NCBI GenBank assembly: GCA_037954325.1
Contig: JBBMNZ010000028.1
Coordinates: 7,564,001-7,628,000 of the forward strand
Direction: 5' to 3'
DNA length: 64,000 bases
DNA from: Fistularia commersonii
Taxonomy: Eukaryota > Chordata > Actinopteri > Syngnathiformes > Fistulariidae
Both the position numbers and the translations under genes were made by a program. The number at the start of each line of letters is the position of its first letter. Within the stretch, counting starts at the first letter, position 1. Below are positions 24,501 to 37,800 of this stretch, in pieces. The notes under the pieces are model-generated. The model did not search any database. It saw only the letters and a program-made list of their open reading frames with translations, and was not told the origin of the DNA.

Positions 24501-26734
24501 GCCTCCTTCATGACCAGTATCTGTGACGAGAGAGGACAGGAACTCATCTACGCAGGCATGCCCATCACTGAGGTTTTCAAGTCTGAAATAGGCCTTGGAG
24601 GAACTCTGGGGCTACTTTGGTTCCAGAGGAGGTCGGTCTCAAAAACCCGACCGTGTTTCAGGTCAAACGTATTTTTGGATTAAACCTGGAGCCCCATAAT
24701 CCTCGCATATTGTTTCCCGCTCTCTGCAGGTTACCAAGATATGCCTGCCAGTTCATTGAGATGTGCCTCATGGTGACCGCTGATCACGGTCCTGCTGTTT
24801 CTGGCGCCCACAACACAATTGTGTGTGCCCGCGCCGGTAAAGATCTTATCTCCAGCCTGACCTCCGGCCTCCTGACCATTGTAAGACCTCAGAATTAATA
24901 TAGACTCTGCGCATAGGGGAAAAAAAAAAAGAAAATCAAAATCTCTTGTGCGTTCTGTCATAGGGTGACCGCTTCGGGGGCGCACTGGATGCTGCAGCAA
25001 AGCAGTTTAGCAAGGCGTTTGACAGTGGCATGCTGCCAATGGAGTTTGTAAACAAGATGAAAAAGGATGGCAAGCTCATCATGGGTATTGGACACAGAGT
25101 GAAGTCGGTGAGAATCACTGGTCCGCACGGTCTGACCTGAGCTCCTCTCTGAGCACCTGATGTTGGAAGACTTAACATTTAAAACCTGCCAGTATAATGC
25201 TGCAAAGGGTCGCTTTTGGAATGTGGTGCAATGCTGCCCCCTTGTGAACTGTGGTCAGTCATTCACTAGAGTCTCAGACATGTCTTGATTGGTTGGATGG
25301 CAGCAGGAAATTTCAACCTCTCCTCAGCAAGTCACATAGCCAGTCTCGTGCTCACAAGGATGCATTCGAGCATGAAACACCCCCTGTCATGAGAGATTTT
25401 CCACTTCCGGATACGGTTTCGCGTGCTGTGTCTGCGTGTGGTACTGCTGATCTTATCATGGTGACAGTTGAACTGCGGCTGATAAATGTACTTGAGCCCT
25501 CAAACAGTGACGGTGCTCCTGCAGCTGGGATCCATAGACTACAGGCTGCACTCAGCTACACAATAGAAATTTAGATTATTTTTATAGTAAAAGAAAATAA
25601 ATGACTTTTGAAAAAGCAATTTGTTGGTGTAATTCAAACAAATAGAGCCCAAATAATCAGTGTTACTTATGACATCCTTTCTAATCCCTGAATCTCAATG
25701 TCACTGATACTTCAGAATGCTAAAAATGTAGGTAGTCGATTACACTACACTTGAAAAATGGATGCAGTCGCAACTCATGAAATGGAGAAAGTTACTAATA
25801 GTGGATAATGAATCTTTATTAAAGAGGGTTCATTTTTGTACTTCCTCAGATCAACAACCCAGACATGAGAGTCCAGATCCTGAAGGACTTTGTGAAGCAG
25901 CACTTCCCCTCTACCCAGCTGCTAGACTACGCTCTAGATGTGGAGAAGATCACCACATCCAAAGTGAGACTTCACTCCCCATTTTCTCTGGCACACAAAA
26001 AAGTTGCCCGCTTGCTTGGTTCAAATGGCCTGATCCTGTTTCCTGTCTCCAATCCAGAAACCCAACTTGATCCTGAATGTGGATGGTTTCATTGGAGTGG
26101 CCTTTGTGGACCTGCTCAGGACTTGTGGTGGATTTACAAGGTTTACTACTTTTACTACATTTTCCACTGTAAATTTATTTTTATTATGTCATTTGTCCTT
26201 TGATTTTTATTGTATCTAAAGATATGTCTTTTTCCAATTCAAACATTTGAACTTGTAAAGAGATTGAACTTTTAGGACTTCAGCCCCTTTTACTTTGCTA
26301 TTTTTGAACACCTAGTTTTACCTCTCCTCTAATTGGTCTTCTGTTCGCATTATTCTTGTGTATGTATTACCGTAATTGACCTCTTATAAATCTCTAAACC
26401 ACACCTTGAATTTACTTCTGAAATGTACTATGAAATAGAACCACTTTCATTGAGGTTTGGTATTTTTCCACTCGTTCCTAGGGATGAAGCTGATGAGTTT
26501 GTGGAAATCGGAGCTCTGAATGGTATCTTTGTGCTGGGGCGCAGCATGGGATTCATAGGTGAGTTTTACAAAAACGTGGCTTTCTGCAAGCATTTCATCC
26601 TCTCACACACATCACCGCCTGCATGCCGTGTCTTCCCAGGTCACTACTTGGACCAGAAGAGGCTGAGGCAGGGTCTGTACCGCCACCCCTGGGACGACAT
26701 CTCCTATGTGCTCCCAGAACACATGTCCATGTAA
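12016..26734 (+). CDS. acly: ATP-citrate synthase (ATP-citrate lyase)
   Basis: Makes cytosolic acetyl-CoA and oxaloacetate from citrate, CoA and ATP. 27 coding exons, all phase-consistent, give 1092 residues (human 1101): 12016-12174, 13363-13485, 14678-14740, 14866-15056, 17475-17554, 18083-18213, 18881-18999, 19470-19606, 19680-19741, 19828-19945, 20734-20888, 21436-21529, 22012-22153, 22276-22444, 22534-22638, 22725-22921, 22990-23071, 23155-23265, 23356-23483, 23604-23697, 24477-24631, 24730-24880, 24964-25107, 25850-25963, 26058-26140, 26482-26558, 26640-26734. The order is ATP-grasp/succinyl-CoA-synthetase-like half, short linker, CoA-binding region, then citrate-synthase-like C-terminus. 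Visible key residues are the phosphohistidine in FGHAGA (H751, human H760) and citrate-synthase residues H891, H966 and D1017. The linker phosphosite context RTASFS places Ser455 at the same number as in human, with T447 and S451 also kept. The linker is shorter than in human after residue 460. Confidence 0.97.
15057..17474 (+). other. acly: Long acly intron (between the GVDVGDVDAK and LYEDLFFTYLEIN exons)
   Basis: This 2.4-kb intron holds AT-rich sequence, poly-C and poly-G runs near 16443-16457 and 16680, and a GA run near 16815-16834. I see no exon or transposon in it. The donor is AAAGT|GTGAGT and the acceptor CCCTGCAG. Confidence 0.6.
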
Positions 26735-28250
<1,516 letters not shown>

Positions 28251-28483
28251 TATTTATATCATTAAACTGTCAAACTAAAAACATGAAGAAAAACCCAAAT
28301 TAATTTGGGTTTTCTACCTGACCATAGTCAATGCCTAATATTTCACAGATGTGTATGCAATACATGTCAGTTCACCTTCAATTCATACAGTGATTTGTAT
28401 CTGCAAATGTTAACCTTGTTTGATAGTTTTACTAAATTGTATGGGTGAAGTGACATACACGTGAGGATTTAGACCTATACATA

Positions 28484-28699
28484 GACTGCTCAAAAAATAA
28501 AGGGAGTGTAGTGTGTTTTTCCACTTTAGTTTGAGTGTGATTCCAAGTCCAGACTTCCATGGGTTAATACATTTGATTTCCATTGATAATATGTGTGATT
28601 TTGTGTGAACTATGTGAACAAGGTATTGAGTAAGAATATTTCTTTCATTCAGATCTGGGATTTTTTATTTTAGTATTCCCTTTATTTTTTTGAGCAGTG
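28484..28699. mobile_element. Internally deleted Tc1/mariner-type element (216 bp, MITE-like)
   Basis: Near-perfect terminal inverted repeats, ACTGCTCAAAAAATAAAGGG on the left and CCCTTTATTTTTTTGAGCAGT on the right, are flanked by TA at 28482-28483 and 28700-28701. This is the Tc1/mariner target duplication. The interior matches, from memory, only the 3' noncoding end of a widespread fish Tc1-like transposon. The transposase gene is therefore missing, and the left terminus is joined directly to the 3' segment. Confidence 0.85.
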
Positions 28700-29649
28700 T
28701 ATATTAGAAAACTCCGGGTCGACAAATGTTTACACACTCCTCAAAGCTCAAGGCACATGTACTGTACTTCATTATTTAAATCCAGCTTGTTCTATTGCAA
28801 ATATGAGCAAATCTCTCTCTATGTGCATACATGTATTTGTGTTAATTTCAATGCGTTTGATAATTTCATGGGGCGGGGGAGAGGGGGGGGTATTAGGCTT
28901 CGGCAACTACGCCTTTCAATAATATTAAATAAATAAAATGGATGAAACACTGAATCACTTGTTGGCACAAGTTCGCCTCAGAGTGCAGGGCCGCCTCGGA
29001 GCCATGGAGGCAGTGGCGACCCCGGAAACATGTTGTCGACGTCAGACGCTGTGACTCCTTTCGCCTACTGCGCATGTTCCTGAGTATTTCGTCTGAAGTT
29101 GGTTCCGCACTGTAATGTGCGCGCGTCTCTGGCCCCCATAATTCGAGAAAAATGCATAACAATTTAAAATAAGTTATCTCTAAACCCCAAGGGGAATAAC
29201 ACGATGGAGAAATTTGAGATTGTTTTCAAAATCATTTCTGATTTCTGGATGACATAAATGGAAATGTGACGCCATCCGATGTTTTTGAAAAAAATAGACA
29301 TCTAAAGATAATTGATAACTCGATTTACTTTTGTTGATGACATTTCAGCAGTGTGAAATGCGCTGTTTGTAACCAGTAAATAATGCTTTCAATTTTTTTT
29401 TAAATCCCCAACTTCTTCATTCTTTCCTCCTCTGCACTCTCACTTTAATCATATATCAAATCTCAGCACCGCATGTGCAAAAAATGAATAAGATATATAA
29501 ACAAAAAAAAAAAAATAGGCAGGATGTGGGAGGGCTGGGACAAACAAGGATAAGAGAGACAGCAGATTTAGGACATGATGTGAATGGTTGAGGTAGTGAA
29601 CGGGGAAGGGTAGTGAGATTGTGGAATTGTGGAAGCAGCACAGGTGCAC

Positions 29650-29757
29650 TCAGGCCGATCGGAGTTGTGTGCCGTCCAGGCTGCTGTTGTACAGTCTGAT
29701 GGCCGTGGGCACAAATGAGCGTCTGAAGCGTTCGGTCCTGCGCCAGTGATGAACCGT
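29650..29757 (-). mobile_element. Fragment of a non-LTR retrotransposon reverse transcriptase C-terminus
   Basis: On the minus strand the frame reads RRTERFRRSFVPTAIRLYNS, typical of the last residues of fish LINE reverse transcriptases (CR1/L2/Rex-like, from memory), followed by a short tail. It is a small remnant without the catalytic region. Confidence 0.5.
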
Positions 29758-29959
29758 TGGCTGAAGGAGCTGCACATCAGCCAAAGCCCGTAAACAAAAG
29801 GACACAATTAGGCCACTGAAAATAATCTTCAAAACTTGATGCTCTGAGACCAGTCCTTTGGTATTCAAAAATTTAAGCCGCCTTAATACAAGTGGAAAAG
29901 GGTGAGCTATACAATAGTTGTATATGATACATACCTGCAGTATGTATGCACTGATGCAT

Positions 29960-30180
29960 ACATTCTTCTTCATTTCTCGGCCAGGCAGTTCCAACCTTAG
30001 CAGCCATCTACCCTCCTCAGTGCATGACCAAACCATCCTAGTCTGGCCTCTCTGACCTTATCTCCAAAGCATCCAACATGTGCTGTCCCTCTGATGGAGT
30101 TCATTCCTGATTCTGCACATCTTTGTCACTCCTAAAGAGAATCTTAACACAATCATCTCTGCTACCTCTAGACGCATGCA
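29960..30180 (-). mobile_element. Degenerate RTE-type LINE fragment
   Basis: Minus-strand reading in shifting frames gives EVAEMIVLRFSLGVTKM, then RIRNE, and further down RWLLRLELPGREMKK. These resemble the well-known fish LINE segment near the C-terminus of the reverse transcriptase ORF (LRFSLGVTRMDRIRNEYIRG and RRMLRLELPGRRP, from memory). Frameshifts and deletions show it is dead. Confidence 0.7.
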
Positions 30181-30198
30181 TACATGTATATACATATA

Positions 30199-30395
30199 TC
30201 CATCCATCCATTATCAACAGCTTTTCCTGTATTTGGGGCCACAGGGATACCTATCCAAGCCTTCACTGGGTCGGTCACCAGTTGATTGCAAGGCCACATA
30301 TAGAGATAAACAACCATTCACACATCTGGGTTGTTTTTTCCACTGTATTCCAATCAACCTCCTGCATGTTTTTTGGACTGTGGGAGGAACCGGTG
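30199..30395 (-). repeat. Teleost SINE-like dispersed repeat, copy 2 (reverse orientation)
   Basis: This shows the same word order as the copy at 3793: CCATCCATCCATTATC, GGTCGGTCACCAGTTGATTG, AGATAAACAACCATTCACAC, CAATCAACCTCCTGCATG and TTTTTTGGACTGTGGGAGGA. It ends about 190 bp upstream of the klhl11 start codon, so it may lie in the klhl11 promoter or 5' UTR. Confidence 0.75.
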
Positions 30396-30583
30396 TGGCG
30401 ACGTTCAGCGGGCAGTTGCGGTACTGCATGTGTGGGCTTCCCGGACGAAAACGAAACGTACTTCACCTCCGAGCTCTGTTTTGACTCCATGTAACGTAGG
30501 GGCGGCTGCGTATGTCGCCTCCTTTCCTCGACTAGTTTACTTCCTTCGCCTCCACTTTGCTCAGCGTCAGCGCCGGCAGCGGA

Positions 30584-32788
30584 ATGGCAACGGCGGCCCC
30601 CAACCCGGAGGACTCCGCCAGGAGCTGCGGCGGCGGTAGCGGCGGCGGCGGCGGCGGCGCACCGGGCGCCCTCGCCGGAGACGGGGAGGCGGAGGAGGCC
30701 GAGGACTTCACCTCGTCCTCCCACTGCTCGGAGCTGTCTCGGCGGCAGAACGAGCAGAGGAAGCAGGGCTTGTTCTGCGACGTGACGCTCGCCTTCAGCA
30801 GCGGCGCGGCCGCCGGGAGCGTCCAGACATGCGAGTTCTCAGCCCACAGGTCCGTCCTGGCCGCCGCCACCGATTATTTCACCCCCTTGCTGGGGGGACA
30901 GTTCTCCGAGTCCCTGTCCGGACGGGTAGACATGAAGGAATGGAGCTCGGAGACGGGGCCAGATCCGGAGACGGTGGAGAGCGTCATCCAGTACATGTAC
31001 ACCGGAGAAATACGAGTTAGCACCTGCAATGTGCATGAAGTACTGGAGCTAGCCGATAGGTACGACTGCTTTACTATCCGAATACTGTGTGTATGGCATG
31101 GTGATGGTAATACATGTGATTTTGAGGCCTCCTGTGTGTCACATCTGCAGACACTCGGCCCCACATGAGTACTGCTTATGTTCTCCCCCTGGCTCTTTGA
31201 CAGGTTCCTCCTGCTTCAGCTGAAGGATTTTTGTGGGGAGTTCCTGAAGAAGAAGTTGAGCCTGACCAACTGCGTGGCAGTGCACAGTCTTGCACACATG
31301 TACACCCTGGACCAGCTGGCTCTGCGGGCGGCCGACATGATCCGCCGCAACTTCTACAAGGTGATCCAGGATGAGGAGTTCTACATGCTGCCCTTTCACC
31401 TGGTCCGCGACTGGCTGTCGGACGCAGAGATCACGGTGGATTCGGAGGAGGTGTTGTTCGAGGCCGTGGTGAAGTGGGTACAGAGGAACCCGGAGGAGCG
31501 AAGCCGCTACTTTGAGGAGCTCTTCCGCCTTCTCAGGCTCCCCCAGATAAAGCCCACGTACCTGACGCGAGTCGTAAAGAACGAGCGCTTGGTCGCCGCC
31601 AACGAGGCCTGTCTCCGGCTGGTTTCCGAGGCCGTTGAAGGCCACGCTATTCGGTTCGAAAACCTCAAGTCGGCAGATATGGAGTTCTGGTCTTCGCACA
31701 TGGCCTCTTTTCAGCCGCGCTTTGGCCAGAACATGGACGTCATAATGGTGGTCGGTGGGGTGTCGGAGGGCGGGGACTACTTGAGCGAGTGCGTGGGTTA
31801 CTTCATCTACGAGGACCGTTGGGTGAACCTGCCGCACATCCACAACCACCTGGACGGCCACGCCATCGCAGCCACGGAGTCCCACGTCTATGTCGCCGGT
31901 TCCATGGAGCCAGGCTTCGCCAAGACCGTGGAACGTTACAACCCGAATCGCAACACCTGGGAGCAGGTGAGCAACTTGACCACACGCAAGCACTCCTTTG
32001 GTCTCACCTGCATCAAGGATATCTTGTACAGCATTGGCGGCCATGGAAATTTCAGTCCAGGCTTCAAAGATGTCAGTGTTTACGAGCCGGAGCAGGACAA
32101 GTGGCACAATCTAGAATCTGCCCCCAAAATCCTGCGGGACGTGAAGGCGGTGAGCGTTGAGGACCGCTACGTGTACGTCACGGCACGAACACCTGTCGAC
32201 ACGGACAATGAAGACGGACTGAAGACGGTGACCACCCGATACGACACTGAGAGCCACCAGTGGCAGGACGTGGACTCCCTGCCTCTTATCGACAACTACT
32301 GCATCTTCCAGATGGCCGTGGCCTCCACAAACTTCTACCACACGGCCTCCTGCTGCCCGAAGAGCTACACGGTACGGGACGAGGTTGCCAGACAAAAAAT
32401 CAGCGTGCGTATCTCTGATGAGATCCTCGAAAGTCTGCCACCGGAGGTGACCAGTATCGAGGGCGCTGCCATCTGCCACTTTGACGAGGATGTCTTCATC
32501 ATCGGCGGCTGGAAGAACAGTGACGATGTGGACAAGCAGTATCGCAAGGAAGCGTACCGCTACTGTGCTGAGAGGAAGCGCTGGATGCTTTTGCCGCCTA
32601 TGCCTCAGCCTCGCTGCAGGGCCACCGCCTGTCATGTCCGCATTCCCTACCGCTTTCTGTACGGCTGCCAGCGCTACCCCATGCCCCAGAACCTGGCGCG
32701 CCAGCGCGATCGTATGCAGCAAATGCAGCAGCTTCACCGTCGCACCCTCACCCTGCGCCGGCAGCTCCAGTCCCAGATCGAGTGCTGA
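30584..32788 (+). CDS. klhl11: Kelch-like protein 11 (BTB-BACK-Kelch adaptor)
   Basis: Two coding exons (30584-31059 and 31204-32788, intron 144 bp) give 686 residues. The N-terminus is Ala/Gly-rich with a short polyglycine run. It is followed by a BTB domain (about 55-165; words FCDVTLAF, AHRSVLAAATDYF), a BACK domain (about 170-280) and Kelch repeats from about 335 (VGGVSEGGDYLSECVGY, SIGGHGNFSPG, IIGGWKNSDD). The end is QSQIEC. KLHL proteins of this type act as substrate receptors for cullin-3 ubiquitin ligases; the KLHL11 substrate is not clear from sequence. The start is the ATG at 30584; an in-frame TTG upstream (30557) is not needed. Position between acly and nt5c3b supports the orthology. 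Confidence 0.96.
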
Positions 32789-34806
32789 GGAAGGCCGACG
32801 CGGGCCTCGTCTCAGAACCACACGGCCGCCGTTCCGCCATACTCATCGACTCTCATGCTGCAGTGGGTCACGTGTCGCTGTCATACCTGATACCGTTCAG
32901 CTGCGCCAATGACCCCCATCTGTGTCTCGTTCATGACTGACTCGTCGAAAGCCATGCGGTGTGTGGGCAGGTGTGCACGAAAAGGGATGCGCCGAACGTA
33001 AACGTGAAAAAGAGTGTTATTTGTGGCCAACAATTGAATATCCCAGGTCAAGTATGCTGACATAGGTGCTGTTTATCTGTTTGTACATAAATAGTCAAAA
33101 TATGTATATGTATACGTTTATATGGATATTTTACATTCCTTTATTGTACGGCAGCACTTGGAGGGCAACTAATAACCGCGTTTAGGCATTGGACCCCACC
33201 TGCTTAATGATGCTCCATTCCATTGTAACACTGTGACAATCTCTCCATTCAAGTATGTTCCCGACCAAGATCTTCAAACTCGTCATTTGATTCTCGCTCC
33301 ATCGGAACTGTACTGCTCGACATCCTGCAGCCCTCAAAAATAAATACCGACGATTACAGAGAAGCTGTTTATCTTAACCCCCCCCTAGACTAGTTTGCTT
33401 GTAGATTCCCTCTGGCAGATGTGAGTGTTTCAGTCATTATAGAGGCTCCTGTAATACAACTTTCTGAAATGGCGAGGACATATAATTAAAATCAAAAGTC
33501 TTACGTATCCTTACATTTGAACATTGTGCCCCCCCCCCCAACCCCACACTGGCAATGGCTCAATCATTCCTCTCTCTTGCACTTTGGCAGTCGATTGCTC
33601 AGTGTATTCCGTACACTAAAGAAAGATGTTTAGTAATTGTCTACTTATGTGTGTGTGACAGCAGGAGTGTGGCTATCAGCAAAGAATGGAGATATCTGCA
33701 CTTTTTGACATGTGAAGTCTTAAAGAGGCATAGGATTATATTTGCCACAGCACTTTGACTTATCTTTTTGCGTTTGTTTTTTTTTTACATCGGAAACTGT
33801 GATTGTATTTTGGAAAGGCTTTGATTAATTTATCTGAATCCAGTGCATTTAGAGTGTCATTGATAAGAAAGAAAAAAACAAGTTATGATTTGCTATCAAA
33901 TGTCTTGTAAAACCATGTACTCATTCACCCCACTTCGATGTAAGACGTCTACTTCTGTGTTCACATTTCCTCTCTCCATTGTGACTTGAAAATACAAGGA
34001 GAATCAAAGTCATAGACAGAATCATGGTATGAATGTGTTCTGATCCACACCCTTCGATTTGAAAATGTCACTGTTCTGGCAAATGGGTTTGTTCAAAATC
34101 TATTTCTGCTTTATGACCAATCCATATCGCAACGGAAACATCAAGTGGAATAAGCTATGTAATTTGCTTTGCATGTGATGGTCTGACATTGTGCTCTTAC
34201 AGTGGATGTAATGTCATCACTTGCAATTAAAGTTGTTTTGTAAGACAAATACTGCCACAGTGTTATTGCTGAGCCGCAATTCAAGTCTCATTTCGTGTAA
34301 CCCAATGTTACATGTTCTAACCTCTTGCTGGCCTCGCTTCAGGTTAATTTTCACAAGATATGGAATTGAATTTCTTGACATAAAATTAAGTGGGTTTCCC
34401 CTGGAGAATCATTTCTCGAGCTGGGGGCGTTTCGAGGAGCCGGGATGCCTTCAGGGGATCGTCGGAGTTTCGTAATTGCGCATTCGCCATGAGTCTGATC
34501 GCTCATTTGTTCGTCTACTTTTACCCGTAAAATACAAATATGTCAACCATATGCTCAATCGCGCTAAAAAACACATCGCAGTCTCTGTGATATCAACCGC
34601 GGGCTCCTTTCTTCAAAAGAAGAGATATTTGAATTGGCGTCCTCATGGTTCCTACACTTCCCTCAGCCAGAGAAGGCAGCAGAGTTACTCAAATCATTGT
34701 CGTCCTGTATGCTGGACTCAACTCTCCCGAACTGGCGGAGACGGACAGTAGATGACTCACACCTTGTTAGGACAACCTGCGCGGAACGGCAACACATCTC
34801 AAGAAA
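32789..34806 (+). other. klhl11 3' UTR and nt5c3b upstream region
   Basis: After the klhl11 TGA, an AATAAA at 33339-33344 gives a likely 3' UTR of about 560 bp. Further AT-rich sequence with an ATTAAA near 34225 may belong to a longer form. From about 34400 the sequence is more CpG-rich and leads into nt5c3b exon 1. No KLHL10 exon is seen here, although human KLHL10 lies at this place. Confidence 0.55.
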
Positions 34807-37800
34807 ATGGTAATATGTCTATATGTATTATGCACCTGCTGTGTGTGACTAATTGTCATTTGAATAAATATAGAACGCAATAAACGGAACCTGTTTATTA
34901 GCTTGCTACGCGCATAGAAACATAGCTAGCCGGTGCTTCGGGGCTAACGCAGAGCTAGCTAGTACATTATGTACTTTTACTGCATTTTTACCTTTTGACA
35001 AAACCGTAACAATACGACAGTATACTCCAAGAGAGCGCAGATTATCGACGCTTTCTTTTACATTGGTGAATATTCCGTGTAGGCGACATTAAGGTCGATG
35101 GGTTGTCATAACTTGGGGTTAGCGCCTATCTCGTTAGCTAACTATCTATGTAAAGATTGACTCCTGCTTGACTCCTCGTAAGGCTGTTAGATTTGTCAAT
35201 CAGACATTTGGTGCAACCAGACCACCTTCCCCCTTTCTTACTTTGTCTCTGCTCAGCTTCCAGAGCTGTCAAACCCCTCGGTGTGGATGAGGGACCCTCA
35301 GAGGGTTCAGGACATCCTTCAGTCCATGTTAAAAGCAGGCTCCAACACTTTACAGGTATGTCCAGTGTATACCTAGCAGAGATCTGCAGGAAAGGTGAAA
35401 GGACTGAGGATGTGTTTGTGTCCTTTCTTATTACAGGTCATCTCTGATTTTGATATGACTTTAACACGATTTGCACACAATGGGAAAAGATGCCCAACTT
35501 GTCATAGTAAGTACACAGAAGAGTACTGTGCTTTTTTCATGGTGATGACTTGATATTTTGACAGCATTGACCTTTTTGCTACTATGTCTACTCTTGCAGA
35601 CATTCTTGACAACAGCAAACTTATCTCTGATGAGTGCAAAGAAAAGGTAGGAATGTGTTGCAGGTTTTCTTTCGGTGAGATTATACACAAGATTGAGTTG
35701 TAACTAATGAGAACATCCCGGTAATACTGATACTGTTCTTTTAGTCATGTAATAGAGGTGTAGTTATATAGTGATATAGTGTTACAGGAGGAAAAAGACT
35801 GACTGTTGTCAGCACATAGCCCCATTTATATTTCCCATAACCACATTTTAGTGGAAAATTTTGATTTTTATTCATTTTTGCCCCAAAATTGATACTATGA
35901 ACTGTCACTTGCTTTATAAATTATCTAACTACACAGTTATGTAATCTATACTACAAGGCTTTGACAGCAGCGACGCATGTCACAGAATGACGTTAACCAT
36001 AGATAAAATGAAGTGGTCTCACCTGATCAAATAATCCAAATTATTTAGCCTAAGGGTTTTCTGCAAAAACCCTGTTTTTTTCTATGTCCCTCTAGTTGAA
36101 GGAGCTCCTCAACACATACTACCCTATAGAGATTGACTCCTCGCGATCAATAGATGAGAAGCTGCCCCTTATGGTGGAATGGTGAGTATCCAATACAGAT
36201 AATGAACTCTGATTTTCATAATAGCTGTCTGTCAGGGATCTGGAAGTTTCAGAGTTTGTTATAGTGTTACTTATTTGTGGCTAATACGCCTAATCTCTCA
36301 TTATCTCAAGGAGTCAAGGCATTTTCGTCTTGAAAAGTACTAGAGATAGAAAATGATAATAAACTCATCAGCAAGTTTCTTTGGTCTAGGGCAGATGACC
36401 TTCGGAAAGCGTAAGGGACACCCCGTGACTGCAAGGAACAGATTAGCCGACAACTAGGGAAAGAAAAAAGAGAGGTCAGAGAGAAAGCTGAAGAAGATTG
36501 GGTGACACCATCTACATCTTCGGAGCAGGAATATATCACGTACCACTCACGCACTCGCTTCTGTCTGCTGTTTGCCATGAGGCTGCAATGCCAGTTAGTG
36601 CCTGCCTGACATGATGGCTGAGTGGGGCAGCTGTAGCGTCATAGTAACGTTGTGACAACACAGCTACGAGTTTTGCAACAGGATTCAGCAGACCTGCTGG
36701 TGATAGGAGGCAGAATATCAGCGAGCCTGTCTGGACCTACACACCTCCAGGGCAGTGACACAGTCATGTAAGAAAGATTAACTCAGAGGCGTCTTTTTGC
36801 AGTAATACAAAGTATACTACCATGTCAAAAGAAATAGCTCCATTTTCAAGTTGTCTAATTTTTCACAGAACAGTTGGTCTTTTTTTTTTTGATAAATAAT
36901 TATTTGACAGTCACACTTTTTGTTCATATATCTATTTCTGGCAATGTAATGCATGCCTTAACGATAGATATATTGTCTGTTTTTTTAACATCCATGAAAT
37001 ATCAGTTTCATATCAACCTGCTTTTTTTTGTCCTGGCTGAGGTGTTAGTCACGAATAGCAAAGGGAGAGTTGAAAATCCGGCAACCCGTTGCATTTTACA
37101 GCCTCTGGTCATAAGGAGCATTGCTGGTCATTGTTATGTGTCTGTTCCTGTCTGACCATGTTTTCCTGGCTTCAGCACGTTTTGGGGCTCAACATGAGAC
37201 AGTCAATGTGCATGATTAAAATATCAGTTTCTGTGTCAAAAGGTGGACAAAAGCTCATGAGCTTCTGGTAGAGCAGAAGATCAGGGAAGATCTGCTGTCT
37301 GTGGTGGTGCGGGAATCCGATGCCATGTTGAGGTAAGAAAACCTACTTCCCTTTGACATCAAACATCAATTAGCAAATACTTTCACACTATGATGATGAT
37401 GAATGTTGTTGTGACAGGGAGGGCTACCAGCTCTTCTTCGACCACCTTTATGAGCACAGTATACCTCTACTCATCTTCTCCGCTGGGATAGGAGACATCT
37501 TGGAAGAAGTGATTCGCCAGGCTGGGGTCTTCCACCCCAATGTCAAAGTCTTCTCCAACTACATGGACTTTGATGAGTCTGTGAGTTAGCTTGAAGCAAC
37601 CGTGTTTTCGGCCCCGGAGTGCAGGCTTAAACTCACATGATTCTCCGTTTGCGTCCCCAGGGGGTGTTGAGGGCTTTCAAGGGGGAGCTGATCCACATCT
37701 ACAACAAAAGGGAAGGTGCCCTGCTCAACACAGGTCACTTCCATGAGCTTCGGACACGGCCCAATGTGCTGCTCCTGGGGGACTCCCTGGGAGATCTGAC

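Noticed and set aside
30557..30583. In-frame TTG upstream of the klhl11 ATG
   Set aside because: Non-AUG initiation is not needed. The ATG at 30584 fits the family length and N-terminal composition.
31060..31203. Read-through of klhl11 intron 1, and the in-frame ATG at 31178
   Set aside because: Splicing 31059 to 31204 completes the conserved ADR-FLL sequence. The read-through frames break BTB-BACK continuity.
31139..32107. A 322-codon minus-strand frame opposite klhl11, and similar antisense frames at 32111-32821
   Set aside because: They mirror GC-rich codons of the real BACK-Kelch exon, which has clear family identity on the plus strand.
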